The notes beneath the pieces were generated by a model, which was not told where the DNA came from, searched no databases, and saw nothing but the letters and a program-made list of their open reading frames with translations. Shown here piece by piece: positions 9,049 through 18,115 of a stretch of 64,000 nt of DNA. The translations under genes were made by a program, and so were the position numbers. How positions within the stretch are numbered: the stretch's first letter is position 1; each line of letters starts with the position of its first letter. Source of the stretch: Mucilaginibacter sp. SMC90 (lineage in GTDB: Bacteria > Bacteroidota > Bacteroidia > Sphingobacteriales > Sphingobacteriaceae); the NCBI RefSeq assembly GCF_022811725.1, contig NZ_CP094527.1, positions 4,712,001-4,776,000 on the forward strand, in the 5' to 3' direction.

Positions 9049-9260
9049 TGCATAAAATATTTTTATTTTTTCTCAAACCCGGGCAAAGCCATCGTCAATT
9101 TCACATCTATCGGGAGTATGTATACAAAATATGTACAAGTTGATACCCGCTAACTAAATCATTATTCAATAATGATATTTTTGATGCCGAAGGCAACTGA
9201 TACGTACGTTTATAACGTAATGTTTCTATATAAAATCCCTGGCTATTTTAAAAGCCTTTT

Positions 9261-9437
9261 ATGAGAATCGATATAAACCCAAACTTCCCGATTAACAATT
9301 GTAAAATTTGCGGGATACGCCCGGTAGTTGAACAAACTAAAGATCGCTGGACCATCCTATGCCCTAACCCAACCTGCCGAAATTCTGTTTCTGATAAAAT
9401 TGTTAATGTACCGGCATGGAATAAACAAAATCCATAA
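9261..9437 (+). CDS. Small Lar-like zinc-ribbon protein
   Basis: This 58-residue frame starts at the ATG at 9261 and ends at TAA 9435-9437. Four cysteines form a zinc-ribbon pattern: CKIC at residues 14-17 and CPNPTC at 34-39. The ending VNVPAWNKQNP resembles the AWN-(R/K) tail of Lar-type restriction-alleviation proteins, which also have W-x-V-x-C between the two Cys pairs (here RWTILC). No strong ribosome site is visible, but Bacteroidota often lack one. The resemblance is by eye, and the protein could be any small zinc ribbon. Confidence 0.55.
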   Translation: MRIDINPNFPINNCKICGIRPVVEQTKDRWTILCPNPTCRNSVSDKIVNVPAWNKQNP

Positions 9438-9549
9438 TATTTTTTCCGTTTACTTATTTCAAGGCAACCATACCCAATGCATGTACGATATGTATTATAA
9501 AGGGAAGTGACAGATCCCTCATACTATATACTACTAATACTACTGCTGC

Positions 9550-10350
9550 ATGGTACCAGTGTCTGTTGTGATCATTACTAAAAACGAGGCCGCCCTAATT
9601 GAGCATTGCATAAAAATGTGCCGTTTAATTACCGATGATATTGTTGTGATTGATAATGACAGTACCGACGGTACCCCGGCTGTTGCCTCCCATTATGGCT
9701 GCAGGGTATTTCAAAAAAGCTGGAGCGGGTATGGTGCAAACAAAAACAAAGGAATAGCGCAGGCAAGCTATAATTGGATTTTAAGTATTGATGCCGATGA
9801 AGTACCAGACACGGAGCTCGTAAATTCGCTTCATAATTTAAACTTTGATAAGGCCAATGTTGTTTACGACATTAAATTCAAATCATATTTTGGTAAAAAA
9901 CTGATCCGCTTTGGAAATTGGGGAAACGACCATCACCTGCGTTTGTTTAACCGTGCATTAGTAAAATGGGGCGAAACTGAGGTTCACGAAACATTGCTTT
10001 TACCTCCCCATATAGAAATCAAAAGTTTGTCAGGCTATATTCACCATCATTCAGTAACCGACATTGACGACTTTAAATATAAAGCAATTCACTACGCCCA
10101 GCTAAGTGCTGCTAAGTATTTCAAAGCCGGAAAAAAAGCTACATTTATCAAGCTGCATTTATCCCCTGTTTTTGGCTTTTTACGTAACTATATTATCAGG
10201 CTTGGCTTTTTGGACGGAGCCGAGGGATTGGCCATAGCGCGCGTCATTTATAAAAACACACGCCTTAAGTACACCTATCTTAAACAATATAAAGAGCTCG
10301 CTCAAAAACAAGATACCTATCGTAATGAGCTGGTTATAGAACAGGCTTAG
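9550..10350 (+). CDS. Family 2 glycosyltransferase (WaaE/KdtX-like)
   Basis: The 266-residue protein is a GT-A fold transferase. It has the N-terminal motif VSVVIITKNEAALIEHCIKM, the nucleotide-binding IVVIDNDSTDGT, and the DxD-type metal site SIDADEVP near residue 81. The central part (LRLFNRALVKWGETEVHETL) is typical of the WaaE/KdtX subgroup that adds a sugar in lipopolysaccharide or surface-polysaccharide synthesis. There is no transmembrane segment, so it acts at the cytosolic face of the inner membrane. Its 3' end overlaps the convergent glycosyltransferase gene by 17 bp. Donor and acceptor are unknown. Confidence 0.88.
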   Translation: MVPVSVVIITKNEAALIEHCIKMCRLITDDIVVIDNDSTDGTPAVASHYGCRVFQKSWSGYGANKNKGIAQASYNWILSIDADEVPDTELVNSLHNLNFDKANVVYDIKFKSYFGKKLIRFGNWGNDHHLRLFNRALVKWGETEVHETLLLPPHIEIKSLSGYIHHHSVTDIDDFKYKAIHYAQLSAAKYFKAGKKATFIKLHLSPVFGFLRNYIIRLGFLDGAEGLAIARVIYKNTRLKYTYLKQYKELAQKQDTYRNELVIEQA

Positions 10351-11548
10351 TTAAAACCTGCCTGTAAAATTGCAGTGTTTGCCGCGCCACAATATCTATA
10401 TCAAAATATTGTTTCACTTTTTCATTACCTGCTAAGGCAAGCTTCATTCGTTTTTCGAGATTATTAAGCAGCATAATAATTGAAGATGCCAACATCTCAA
10501 TATTGTCGGGATCTATCAAAATTCCGTTAATACCATCATCAATCAATTCAGGGCCAGAGGTGCGGTTTGAATTAACCACCGCCGTGCCGCAAGCCATTGC
10601 CTCTAATGGTGCCAATGCAAAGGCTTCGGCATACGAAGGGAATACGGCTACAGCCGATTTAGCTAAACAATCATACAATTCTTGCTTATCAACATGACCG
10701 TTAAATACAACATTACTTTTTGAGTGTCCCTGCAAAAAAGCTGATACTTTACCCGCGGGCCCTTTACCAAGTATCAATAACCGTGCATCCGGGATTTCAT
10801 TTACAACAATATTCCAAGCTTTTGCCAGCTGAAAAATACCTTTTTTAGGTACAAGGCTACCGGTAAATACCACCTGTTTGTTATCGCGCATGGCCTCATT
10901 TTTAACAATAGTACTTGTATCAATACCATTATATAATACCTTGATTGATTTGTTGTATGACAGGTAAGCAGCGCTTTTTACGGCGGTATAGGTACTTGCG
11001 CTGCTTACAGCTGCTGCCCGGTTCAAAATATCCTGTTCCATTTTCAAAACATGGCGACCAACCGGTTTCCCGGCTTCGGTATTAAAGTAGGTGATAGAAC
11101 CATTCAATTTAACAACCACAGGAACGGGCAATGCCGGAAAACGCACATATGAGTGGCAAAACCTGATGTAATCATTATAGTCCGGCATTTCAACAATATC
11201 AATCTGCTCTGAAGCAATAATCTGTTCCAGTTTTTTTTGATAGCCAGCCAAACTCCTTCTGATATCCCGTTGGGTCATGCCGGTATCCAGCAGTATTCTG
11301 TTAACTATTCGCGTGCCTATACCCTGCTGATTTTCGAACAATTTGCCATCAATTCCCCATCGGTACCTGAAAACTTTTACACCGTTATCCTCAAATTGAT
11401 CTTGGCCCCCATAGCCGCGGCTATACAACCCTGCAACTATTACTTTGTTGCCCAGCTTTACCATTTGCTGTGCCATCAGCCGCACATAGGTACCAATACC
11501 GCCATGCGGCCCGGGAGGATATTCATCGCACAGGTATAAAATGTTCAT
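10334..11548 (-). CDS. Family 4 glycosyltransferase
   Basis: The 404-residue protein has the GT-B layout. The N-terminal Rossmann domain carries a glycine-rich loop (YPPGPHGGIGTYVRLMAQQM). The C-terminal domain begins near KQVVFTGSLVPKKGIFQLAK and contains the nucleotide-sugar motif EAFALAPLEAMACGTAVV, the E-x7-E signature of retaining GT4 enzymes. It probably transfers a sugar to a lipid-linked intermediate at the cytosolic membrane face. It overlaps the flippase gene upstream by 4 bp (ATGA), so the two form a minus-strand operon inside the exopolysaccharide cluster. Confidence 0.9.
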   Translation of the reverse strand: MNILYLCDEYPPGPHGGIGTYVRLMAQQMVKLGNKVIVAGLYSRGYGGQDQFEDNGVKVFRYRWGIDGKLFENQQGIGTRIVNRILLDTGMTQRDIRRSLAGYQKKLEQIIASEQIDIVEMPDYNDYIRFCHSYVRFPALPVPVVVKLNGSITYFNTEAGKPVGRHVLKMEQDILNRAAAVSSASTYTAVKSAAYLSYNKSIKVLYNGIDTSTIVKNEAMRDNKQVVFTGSLVPKKGIFQLAKAWNIVVNEIPDARLLILGKGPAGKVSAFLQGHSKSNVVFNGHVDKQELYDCLAKSAVAVFPSYAEAFALAPLEAMACGTAVVNSNRTSGPELIDDGINGILIDPDNIEMLASSIIMLLNNLEKRMKLALAGNEKVKQYFDIDIVARQTLQFYRQVLTKPVL

Positions 11549-12957
11549 TGCGCTAAAAATTGTTTACTATTTTGAATAGTATGCCTGCTTAGCTGTTTTG
11601 TAACCACGGCTATTATAAGATAAAGGATCATCGCTAATAAAAGCTTCAGCAAAAAATGTACGTTCATAGAAGCTGTTATAAACCAACCAGCCAATGCCGC
11701 AGGGAGCAAGATTAAAAATGGACGTAAACTGATATCCATTACATGTTTATTTACAAGCCGGTAATAAAGCACAGCTTGTAATGCATTGGTAATTAAAAAT
11801 GCCACAGCCGAGCCAACGCCTTTAAACAGCGGGATCAATATCAGGTTAAGGCCAATATTTGTAATAGCACAGGTTACAGTAACAGATGATACCGCCTTAT
11901 ACTTTTTAACGCTGAAACTTAGCGACCAAAGCAGGTTTATAAAAAACTGCAGGGGTATACACAGCGATAATATTGAAAACTCGGCAGCATTGGCAGCCCC
12001 GTATTTGCCGCCGGTTATAGTACCAACCACCGGTGTCCAGAGTATGTTAAAAACAAGCGGCAGCAGCATGGCCAATAACAGTTCGGCAGTATTGAAAGCG
12101 TTTACCTGCTGCTGCAGTTGGTTAGATGGTTTTGAAGCCATGAGCCGGGATAACCGCGGTAAAATAACCGGCGCTATAATAAGCATGGGCAGCCGGGTAA
12201 GCTCATAAGCCCGGTAGGCAAAACTATAATCGGCCAAAATTGCTTTGCTTGCCATAAAACCCAGCAACAGCCAATCCATCCGCGAAAGGCTCATATCAAA
12301 TATCACAGATATATATTGCGCTGTAGCCTCTTTAATGAGTTTTTTATAAGCCTGAAAACGAAATTTAAAACTAAAACTGGTTTGGGTAACAACATAAATA
12401 AGCAATGCCAGCAACTCGGCACCGGCGGTACATATCATTATAATAATAATGGAATGAACCTGAATTTGATGGACCGCAACAAGATAAAATGCACCGCAAA
12501 CCCGTAAACTGTTACTGATAATGGCAATAACTCCATAAGGTGTAAATTTTTCTTTTGCATTTAAAAACTGCTTTAACGGAATGCCCAGAAAAAGCAAGCC
12601 TTGTGCCATGAAAAACCAGGGTAATAAGCGATAAACATCACCTTTTAATACTATGCTTAGCAGCGATAACACGGTTAGGGTTAAAAAAAAAGCGGCAAGT
12701 GAGTGAAACAAAAATGCCGCTGCTGCCCAATCCGATCTGCGGGAGGCTGCTATGCGGCGAATCACCACCTGCTCCAATCCAAATCCAAGGATGGTAGTAA
12801 TAAATATTGATAAGGCATTCATCCAGCTTATGGTGCCAAAGCTGTCTTTACTCAGGTAAACAGAAATCACATAAAAAAAAATACTGCCAAGCACCTGCAG
12901 GGCCAAGGCCTGCAAACCCGATGAAAAAAACCTGATGAACGCTTTACTCCTGAGCAA
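11545..12957 (-). CDS. Polysaccharide (oligosaccharide) flippase, Wzx-like
   Basis: The 470-residue protein is hydrophobic with about 12-14 predicted membrane helices. It begins with the familiar RFFSSGLQALALQVLGSIFF and GFGLEQVVIRRIA segments of the MATE/MVF-type polysaccharide exporters. Flippases of this family move undecaprenyl-linked repeat units across the inner membrane for assembly outside. The neighbouring glycosyltransferases and polymerase-like proteins support this role. It is the first gene of the minus-strand pair and is divergent from the polymerase at 13160, with a 202-bp gap between them. Confidence 0.88.
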   Translation of the reverse strand: MLRSKAFIRFFSSGLQALALQVLGSIFFYVISVYLSKDSFGTISWMNALSIFITTILGFGLEQVVIRRIAASRRSDWAAAAFLFHSLAAFFLTLTVLSLLSIVLKGDVYRLLPWFFMAQGLLFLGIPLKQFLNAKEKFTPYGVIAIISNSLRVCGAFYLVAVHQIQVHSIIIIMICTAGAELLALLIYVVTQTSFSFKFRFQAYKKLIKEATAQYISVIFDMSLSRMDWLLLGFMASKAILADYSFAYRAYELTRLPMLIIAPVILPRLSRLMASKPSNQLQQQVNAFNTAELLLAMLLPLVFNILWTPVVGTITGGKYGAANAAEFSILSLCIPLQFFINLLWSLSFSVKKYKAVSSVTVTCAITNIGLNLILIPLFKGVGSAVAFLITNALQAVLYYRLVNKHVMDISLRPFLILLPAALAGWFITASMNVHFLLKLLLAMILYLIIAVVTKQLSRHTIQNSKQFLAQ

Positions 12958-13001
12958 CGCTGTATGTTATTTATACCCTTATACTATTGTTTTTACAGAC
13001 C

Positions 13002-13011
13002 GGTTGCCTGC
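13002..13011 (+). promoter_or_regulatory. GGTTGCCTGC motif, copy 2 of 3
   Basis: This exact copy of the 10-mer lies in the divergent gap between the flippase (start 12957) and the polymerase-like gene (start 13160). It is followed by AAC, making a small dyad GTTGCCTGCAAC. A related GAGGCAACC occurs about 50 bp on. A regulatory role is inference. Confidence 0.3.
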
Positions 13012-13159
13012 AACTTTTTATACCCTGGCTAAATATCTGCATATATCGGCATAATAACGAGGCAACCATTCCATTTTTTGACACGTAACCCCTTTAAACA
13101 AAACATTTGAAATCAGGCCCGCAAAACCGGGAACAGAGATCGATAAATACTGTGAAATA

Positions 13160-14845
13160 ATGACTATCAGCTTGCCGGGGTTTGATATTAAGAAATGGAA
13201 AAATTATGCCGATTGGCGGCTACTGCTATTCTTGCTGCTGTTTATTAACGTGCACATTCCACTTAAGATAGCGGCACTGCTTTTTGTTTACTTAACGCAG
13301 TTTAATTTCAAGTTTGGCTTTAAACTGTTTAATTCAAGAATACCGCTGTTTTACATTCTCGTTTTCCCGATAGCTGTTATTGCGGCTATCATTAACCGAA
13401 ATTTCTTTAATGTTTATTATATCCCCGTTTTTGGCTGGGCATTGATATGCTGGGCATTGGCCTTATTGGCAGTTCACCAGGTTAAACTGATGGTTGATAA
13501 AACAGATGCCGAAACCATTTACCGCACATTGGTGATCTTCTTTATCATAAACGCAGTGTTTTCGGCAGCTAACCTGCTGCACATTATGTGGATCATCAAA
13601 AGCATTAACCCTTACGCATACATGGGGATGCACCAGCGTTACTTTATTAATACAGGCGATGACGTAATGGGGCTTAGCTTCGATATTTCATCAACCAATG
13701 CCGTTCTCTGCGCATTTGGCGTATTTTATTTTATTTACAAGGGCAACCTGGCCATGATGATCGTATGCATGAGCACACTGGTACTCACCTATAGTAACCT
13801 CATCAGTATTTTGTTTCTGCTAATCCTGACATTCATATTTATTTTCAAAACCACGCGCAGTCAAAAAAGCATGATCGTGGTGGCATTGATGATCTACATC
13901 GTTTCCATGGCTAAAATATCGCCACAAAACGGTAAGTACCTTAACGAGGTAACGGCAAGTGCATTGCGTGAAAACCGTCCCGAAAAACAAATTAAAACGG
14001 TAAACAATACGGCATCTGATGTAAACAGTTTACTAATAAGCAAAGAGGAAAATCGCCGTAAATTTGCACAACACTACCTGGACAGCCTGAGCGTGTTAAA
14101 GGCAAGGCAGGAAAAACTGACTGAGCTTGACAAAAAGATAAAAGGGCTGCCGCTTACTGATTACGGCAGGCTGTACATTCCCGAACCCAATACCCACTTT
14201 GCCGAATTTTACAACATTGGACAAGTAACTCCCGACAGGCAACAATTAATTGATTGCATTGCCATTCATTGGGCTCAATTACCGCTTTGCCACGTTGAAC
14301 CTTTTATGCCCGCCCTACCGGGCAAGATCACAGCTGCTGCACAAACATTCAACTATTTCGTTACTAATCCATTGCAAAGTATAGCCGGCCTGGGAGCAGG
14401 AAACTTCTCATCTAAAATAGCCTTCAGGGCGGCCGGTGCCGGCATTAGGGGCGATTACCCCAAAAACTACGTTTATATCAACCCTGCGTTTATGGGCAAC
14501 CATTTTGACCTGTACCTAAGTTTTTTCAGTAAAAATGCGGAGTTCCGTTCGGTACGGAATAATCCTTACTCAACCTACGATCAGATGCTAAGCGAATATG
14601 GGATCATGGGTTTACTGGCCCTTATCATTTTTTACATCGGTTTTTTTGCACGGCATTATAAACAAATCAGCTATGGCTTGCCTATAATCATGATGGTTGC
14701 AGGTATATTTTTTCTTGATTACTGGTTTGAGCAGCTCTCGGTACTGATAATTTTTGAACTGATGTTATTCCTCAACATAAAAGAAACAACTGCCTCTAAT
14801 TTGAAAACAAAAACTACAGTGCCGGAGGAACTTACTTATGCATGA
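13160..14845 (+). CDS. O-antigen polymerase-like membrane protein
   Basis: The 561-residue protein has about ten membrane helices in residues 20-260, a large soluble loop of about 200 residues (270-465), and two or three more helices before the C-terminus. This helix-loop-helix plan is that of Wzy/O-antigen ligase-type proteins, where the periplasmic loop handles the lipid-linked glycan. Primary sequence similarity is too low to separate polymerase from ligase. It opens the plus-strand exopolysaccharide operon and overlaps the next gene by 8 bp. A second, more canonical ligase-like protein is at 18090-19355, so one may polymerise and the other ligate. Confidence 0.7.
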   Translation: MTISLPGFDIKKWKNYADWRLLLFLLLFINVHIPLKIAALLFVYLTQFNFKFGFKLFNSRIPLFYILVFPIAVIAAIINRNFFNVYYIPVFGWALICWALALLAVHQVKLMVDKTDAETIYRTLVIFFIINAVFSAANLLHIMWIIKSINPYAYMGMHQRYFINTGDDVMGLSFDISSTNAVLCAFGVFYFIYKGNLAMMIVCMSTLVLTYSNLISILFLLILTFIFIFKTTRSQKSMIVVALMIYIVSMAKISPQNGKYLNEVTASALRENRPEKQIKTVNNTASDVNSLLISKEENRRKFAQHYLDSLSVLKARQEKLTELDKKIKGLPLTDYGRLYIPEPNTHFAEFYNIGQVTPDRQQLIDCIAIHWAQLPLCHVEPFMPALPGKITAAAQTFNYFVTNPLQSIAGLGAGNFSSKIAFRAAGAGIRGDYPKNYVYINPAFMGNHFDLYLSFFSKNAEFRSVRNNPYSTYDQMLSEYGIMGLLALIIFYIGFFARHYKQISYGLPIIMMVAGIFFLDYWFEQLSVLIIFELMLFLNIKETTASNLKTKTTVPEELTYA

Positions 14846-15857
14846 TCCTCAAATTACTGTTTTAATGCCTGCCTATAATGCCGGCAAATATATCCGCGAA
14901 GCAATTGCCTCTGTGCTTGAACAATCGTTTACTGATTTTGAACTGCTCATTGTAAATGACGGCTCAACTGATGATACACTTGACATCATCAAATCATTTA
15001 ACGACGAGCGCATAGTTATTTTAAACCAGGAAAATAAGGGCGTTGCAGCAGCGCTTAACAACGGTTTACGTTATGCCCGGGCTCCGTACATTGCTCGTTT
15101 TGATGCTGATGACGTATGCTATCATTACCGCCTGCAGGTTCAGTATGATTTCATTAAGTCGCACCCATATTATACCATAATAGGGTCGGGAGTTGATTAT
15201 AACGATGTTCACGGCGACCTGATTTTCACTTGGCAGCCTGATGCTTTGAGCCATAACGAGATCCGTCAGCTTAGTTATAAAATTTGCCCCTTTATTCATT
15301 CAAGTGTATTTTATAAACGCGATGCTGTTTTAAATGCCGGTGGCTATAATGAACTGGCCTATACTTTTGAAGATCATTTTTTATGGGCTGATATCCTTAG
15401 GCACGAAAAGGCTTTTAACCTTAACCAACCACTTATTAAAGTGAGGCTCAATGCCGAATCAATTACAATTGATGAAAAATGGCGAACTGGCAAATTCAGG
15501 AAGATCAAGTACCGCACCTTACGTAAGCTAAGCATTACCGAAACTGAAGGAAAACAGCTATCCGAGATCGGGATCAAACAATTATCGCCGCGTATTAAGG
15601 AAGGCGCTTATTACGCCTTGCTGGGTAAAAAATACTTATGGAATAATTATCAGCCTGAAAAGGCAAGGAAAAACCTCATCAAAACCCTATACATCAGCCC
15701 GCTTCATGTAAAAAATTATCTTTTACTGGTGATGTCGTTTTTGCCCGAACGCACGCTGAACAGGTTATACCAATTAGGTAAAGGTAATTTCCACTTAGCC
15801 GGAGCCGAACTGCCAACCGCTGTACTAAATCAAAAGGAGTTGAACTATGGCAGCTAA
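14838..15857 (+). CDS. Family 2 glycosyltransferase
   Basis: The 339-residue protein opens with ITVLMPAYNAGKYIREAIAS, then VLEQSFTDFELLIVNDGSTD, and has the DxD metal motif ARFDADDVCY near residue 91. These are hallmarks of GT2 (GT-A) transferases. A histidine/aspartate acceptor region (YTFEDHFLWADILRHEKAF) matches the ED-hhW pattern of the family. It is cytosolic with no signal peptide. It overlaps both neighbours (8 bp upstream, 11 bp downstream), so it is translationally coupled within the exopolysaccharide operon. Confidence 0.9.
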   Translation: MHDPQITVLMPAYNAGKYIREAIASVLEQSFTDFELLIVNDGSTDDTLDIIKSFNDERIVILNQENKGVAAALNNGLRYARAPYIARFDADDVCYHYRLQVQYDFIKSHPYYTIIGSGVDYNDVHGDLIFTWQPDALSHNEIRQLSYKICPFIHSSVFYKRDAVLNAGGYNELAYTFEDHFLWADILRHEKAFNLNQPLIKVRLNAESITIDEKWRTGKFRKIKYRTLRKLSITETEGKQLSEIGIKQLSPRIKEGAYYALLGKKYLWNNYQPEKARKNLIKTLYISPLHVKNYLLLVMSFLPERTLNRLYQLGKGNFHLAGAELPTAVLNQKELNYGS

Positions 15858-17049
15858 AAAGATAAAACTGTTTGTTGATGCCCACTCCTTCGACAAGGAA
15901 TTTCAAGGGGCGCAGACTTTTATACGTGAGTTATATAATCACTTGCTGGCCGAACGACCAGACCTGGATATTTATATCGGGGCCCGCGATACTGCTAATA
16001 TCCGCAAACAGTTTCCACTGCTTCCGGTACAAAACATATTGCCTTATAAGAACAGGGGAGTTAATATTCTGCGTTTCATTTTTGACATCCCTGCTTATAT
16101 CAAAAAATACGGTTTTGATTTTGCGCACTTCCAGTATATCAGCCCTAAAAAAATAGCAGGCTGCCAGTACATCGTCACCATGCACGATATGCTTTTTAAC
16201 GATTTCAGGAAGGATTTCCCTATTCTGTTCAGCGTACCGCGCAATTATCTTTTTGGCCGCAGCATCAAAAATGCGGATATCAAAACCACCGTATCCAACT
16301 ATTCAAAAGATCGTATTTGCAACTATTACCAGATCCCGGCAAACGATGTACACATTATTCAAAACGGGGTGAGCAAATCTTTGCTGCAATACCAGTCCTC
16401 AAAACGTGAGGCCGAAGATTGGGTGGCGGAGAAATTCGGCATCCGCAATTTCATCCTGTATACCAGCCGTATTGAACCTCGAAAAAACCATCTTTTATTG
16501 CTGCAAAAGTATCTGGACTTAAAGCTTTATGAGAAAGGCGTTAGCCTGGTGTTCATCGGCAAGGCATCTATAAAAACACCCGGATTAACCAAACTCATCA
16601 GGAGCCTTAGGCCTGAGCAAAAACAATTTTTCCGGTGGATCCCGCAAGCCGAGCAGGCCGATCTTGCCGCGTTTTATCGAGCCTGCAGGCTTTTCGTGTA
16701 TCCGTCAAAAGCAGAAGGTTTTGGTATTCCGCCGCTTGAAGCCGCAATTTGCGGTGCCCCGGTACTGTGTTCGTCAGAAACAGCCATGAAAAATTTCGGC
16801 TTTTTTGCACCGTACACTTTCAACCCTGCCAACCAAACAGATTTTGAGCAGAAACTGGCTTTTGCCGTGCAGCAACCTCCCGGTTATGCCTTTACCGGCC
16901 GGGTGGCACAACACGTTGAGCAGCAGTATCACTGGCAAAAAAGCAGTGTGATATTTTACAACTTACTACAAGCAAACTTTCATTGTCATGAAACTAAAAA
17001 TAGCGATCTTAGGCACGCGGGGCATCCCGAACTACTATGGCGGGTTTGA
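15847..17049 (+). CDS. Family 4 glycosyltransferase with out-of-frame C-terminal extension
   Basis: The 400-residue protein has the GT-B fold. The N-terminal domain includes ADAHSFDKEF-like opening residues (FVDAHSFDKEFQGAQTFIRE). The C-terminal domain includes YTSRIEPRKNHLLLLQKY and the E-x7-E motif KAEGFGIPPLEAAICGAP. It likely adds one sugar of the exopolysaccharide repeat. The frame runs 62 bp into the next gene, so its last 20 residues (after NLLQANFHC) are encoded by DNA that also encodes the conserved start of the DUF1972 transferase. A lost stop codon is a simple explanation. Confidence 0.88.
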   Translation: MAAKKIKLFVDAHSFDKEFQGAQTFIRELYNHLLAERPDLDIYIGARDTANIRKQFPLLPVQNILPYKNRGVNILRFIFDIPAYIKKYGFDFAHFQYISPKKIAGCQYIVTMHDMLFNDFRKDFPILFSVPRNYLFGRSIKNADIKTTVSNYSKDRICNYYQIPANDVHIIQNGVSKSLLQYQSSKREAEDWVAEKFGIRNFILYTSRIEPRKNHLLLLQKYLDLKLYEKGVSLVFIGKASIKTPGLTKLIRSLRPEQKQFFRWIPQAEQADLAAFYRACRLFVYPSKAEGFGIPPLEAAICGAPVLCSSETAMKNFGFFAPYTFNPANQTDFEQKLAFAVQQPPGYAFTGRVAQHVEQQYHWQKSSVIFYNLLQANFHCHETKNSDLRHAGHPELLWRV

Positions 17050-18115
17050 GCATATTTCCGAGTATGTATCGGCCGGTTTAGTAAAAAAAGGGCACTCGGT
17101 TACTGTTTATAATTCGCATAACCACCCTTACAAAGCCGATACCTGGAATGGTGTTAACATTGTACATTGCTATGATCCGGAATACCTTGTAGGTACTGCC
17201 GGGCAATTTGCCTATGACTTTAACTGCCTGATGGATGCGCGCAAACGCAAATTTGATGTAGTACTGCTTATGGGTTATACCAGCAGTTCGGTTTGGGGAC
17301 ATTTGTACCCGCCAAACAGCGTGATCATTACCAATATGGACGGACTGGAGTGGAAACGCTCTAAATACTCAAAACCTGTACAAAAATTCCTGAAGTATGC
17401 CGAAAAACTGGCTGTAAAACATAGTCAGTATTATATTTCTGACTCAAGGGTGATCAGATCATACCTGAAAGATAAGTACGAAGTTGAGAGCCGGTATATC
17501 CCCTACGGTGCTGACCTTTTTTCGGAACAGGAACGCGAGCAGTTTGACAAAAGCGAAGTGCTTAAGGAAGACTACTTTTTACTAATGGCCCGCATGGAGC
17601 CGGAAAATAACATCGAAACCATTTTAGAAGGCTTTAACAGCAGCTCGTCAAAAAAAAGCTTTATGGTTTTGGGCGATACCAGCAACCGCTTTGGCAAATT
17701 CATAACCCACAGGTTTAAAAACGACGACCGGATTCAATTTAAAGGTGCCAATTTTGATAACTCGGTTGTGCGTGCACTCCAAAACAACAGTTACCTGTAT
17801 TTTCACGGGCATAGCGTTGGCGGTACTAATCCGTCGTTACTTGAAGCCATGGCCAGCGAAGCACTGATTGCCGCCCATAACAACCCTTTCAATAAATCGG
17901 TATTAAATTCGGATGCATTCTATTTTGATAATGCCAATGAGGTTCGCCACCTGGTTGAGAATGTGCAGCGTAAGGATACAGAACTCGAGATGGTAAAGAA
18001 CAACCTTTACAAAATACAATACCTGTTTAATTGGGATGTAGTGATCAGCGATTATGAAGATTTTATAGTGGAATGTTACCGCAAACAACATGGAGAAACT
18101 ATTAATGCCCGATGA
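16988..18115 (+). CDS. DUF1972-domain glycosyltransferase (rhamnosyltransferase-like)
   Basis: The 375-residue protein starts MKLKIAILGTRGIPNYYGGF, which is the diagnostic DUF1972 opening. Later it has TNMDGLEWKRSKYSKPVQKF and, near residue 270, HGHSVGGTNPSLLEAMASEA, the GT-B nucleotide-sugar region. Relatives transfer rhamnose or related deoxysugars onto lipid-linked intermediates. The conserved opening fixes the start at 16988 even though it lies 62 bp inside the preceding gene. It overlaps the next gene by 26 bp. Confidence 0.9.
   Translation: MKLKIAILGTRGIPNYYGGFEHISEYVSAGLVKKGHSVTVYNSHNHPYKADTWNGVNIVHCYDPEYLVGTAGQFAYDFNCLMDARKRKFDVVLLMGYTSSSVWGHLYPPNSVIITNMDGLEWKRSKYSKPVQKFLKYAEKLAVKHSQYYISDSRVIRSYLKDKYEVESRYIPYGADLFSEQEREQFDKSEVLKEDYFLLMARMEPENNIETILEGFNSSSSKKSFMVLGDTSNRFGKFITHRFKNDDRIQFKGANFDNSVVRALQNNSYLYFHGHSVGGTNPSLLEAMASEALIAAHNNPFNKSVLNSDAFYFDNANEVRHLVENVQRKDTELEMVKNNLYKIQYLFNWDVVISDYEDFIVECYRKQHGETINAR

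Noticed and set aside
15847..18115. Frameshift or assembly error between the two overlapping glycosyltransferases
   Set aside because: Both proteins are full length with intact motifs; a lost stop codon explains the overlap without an error.
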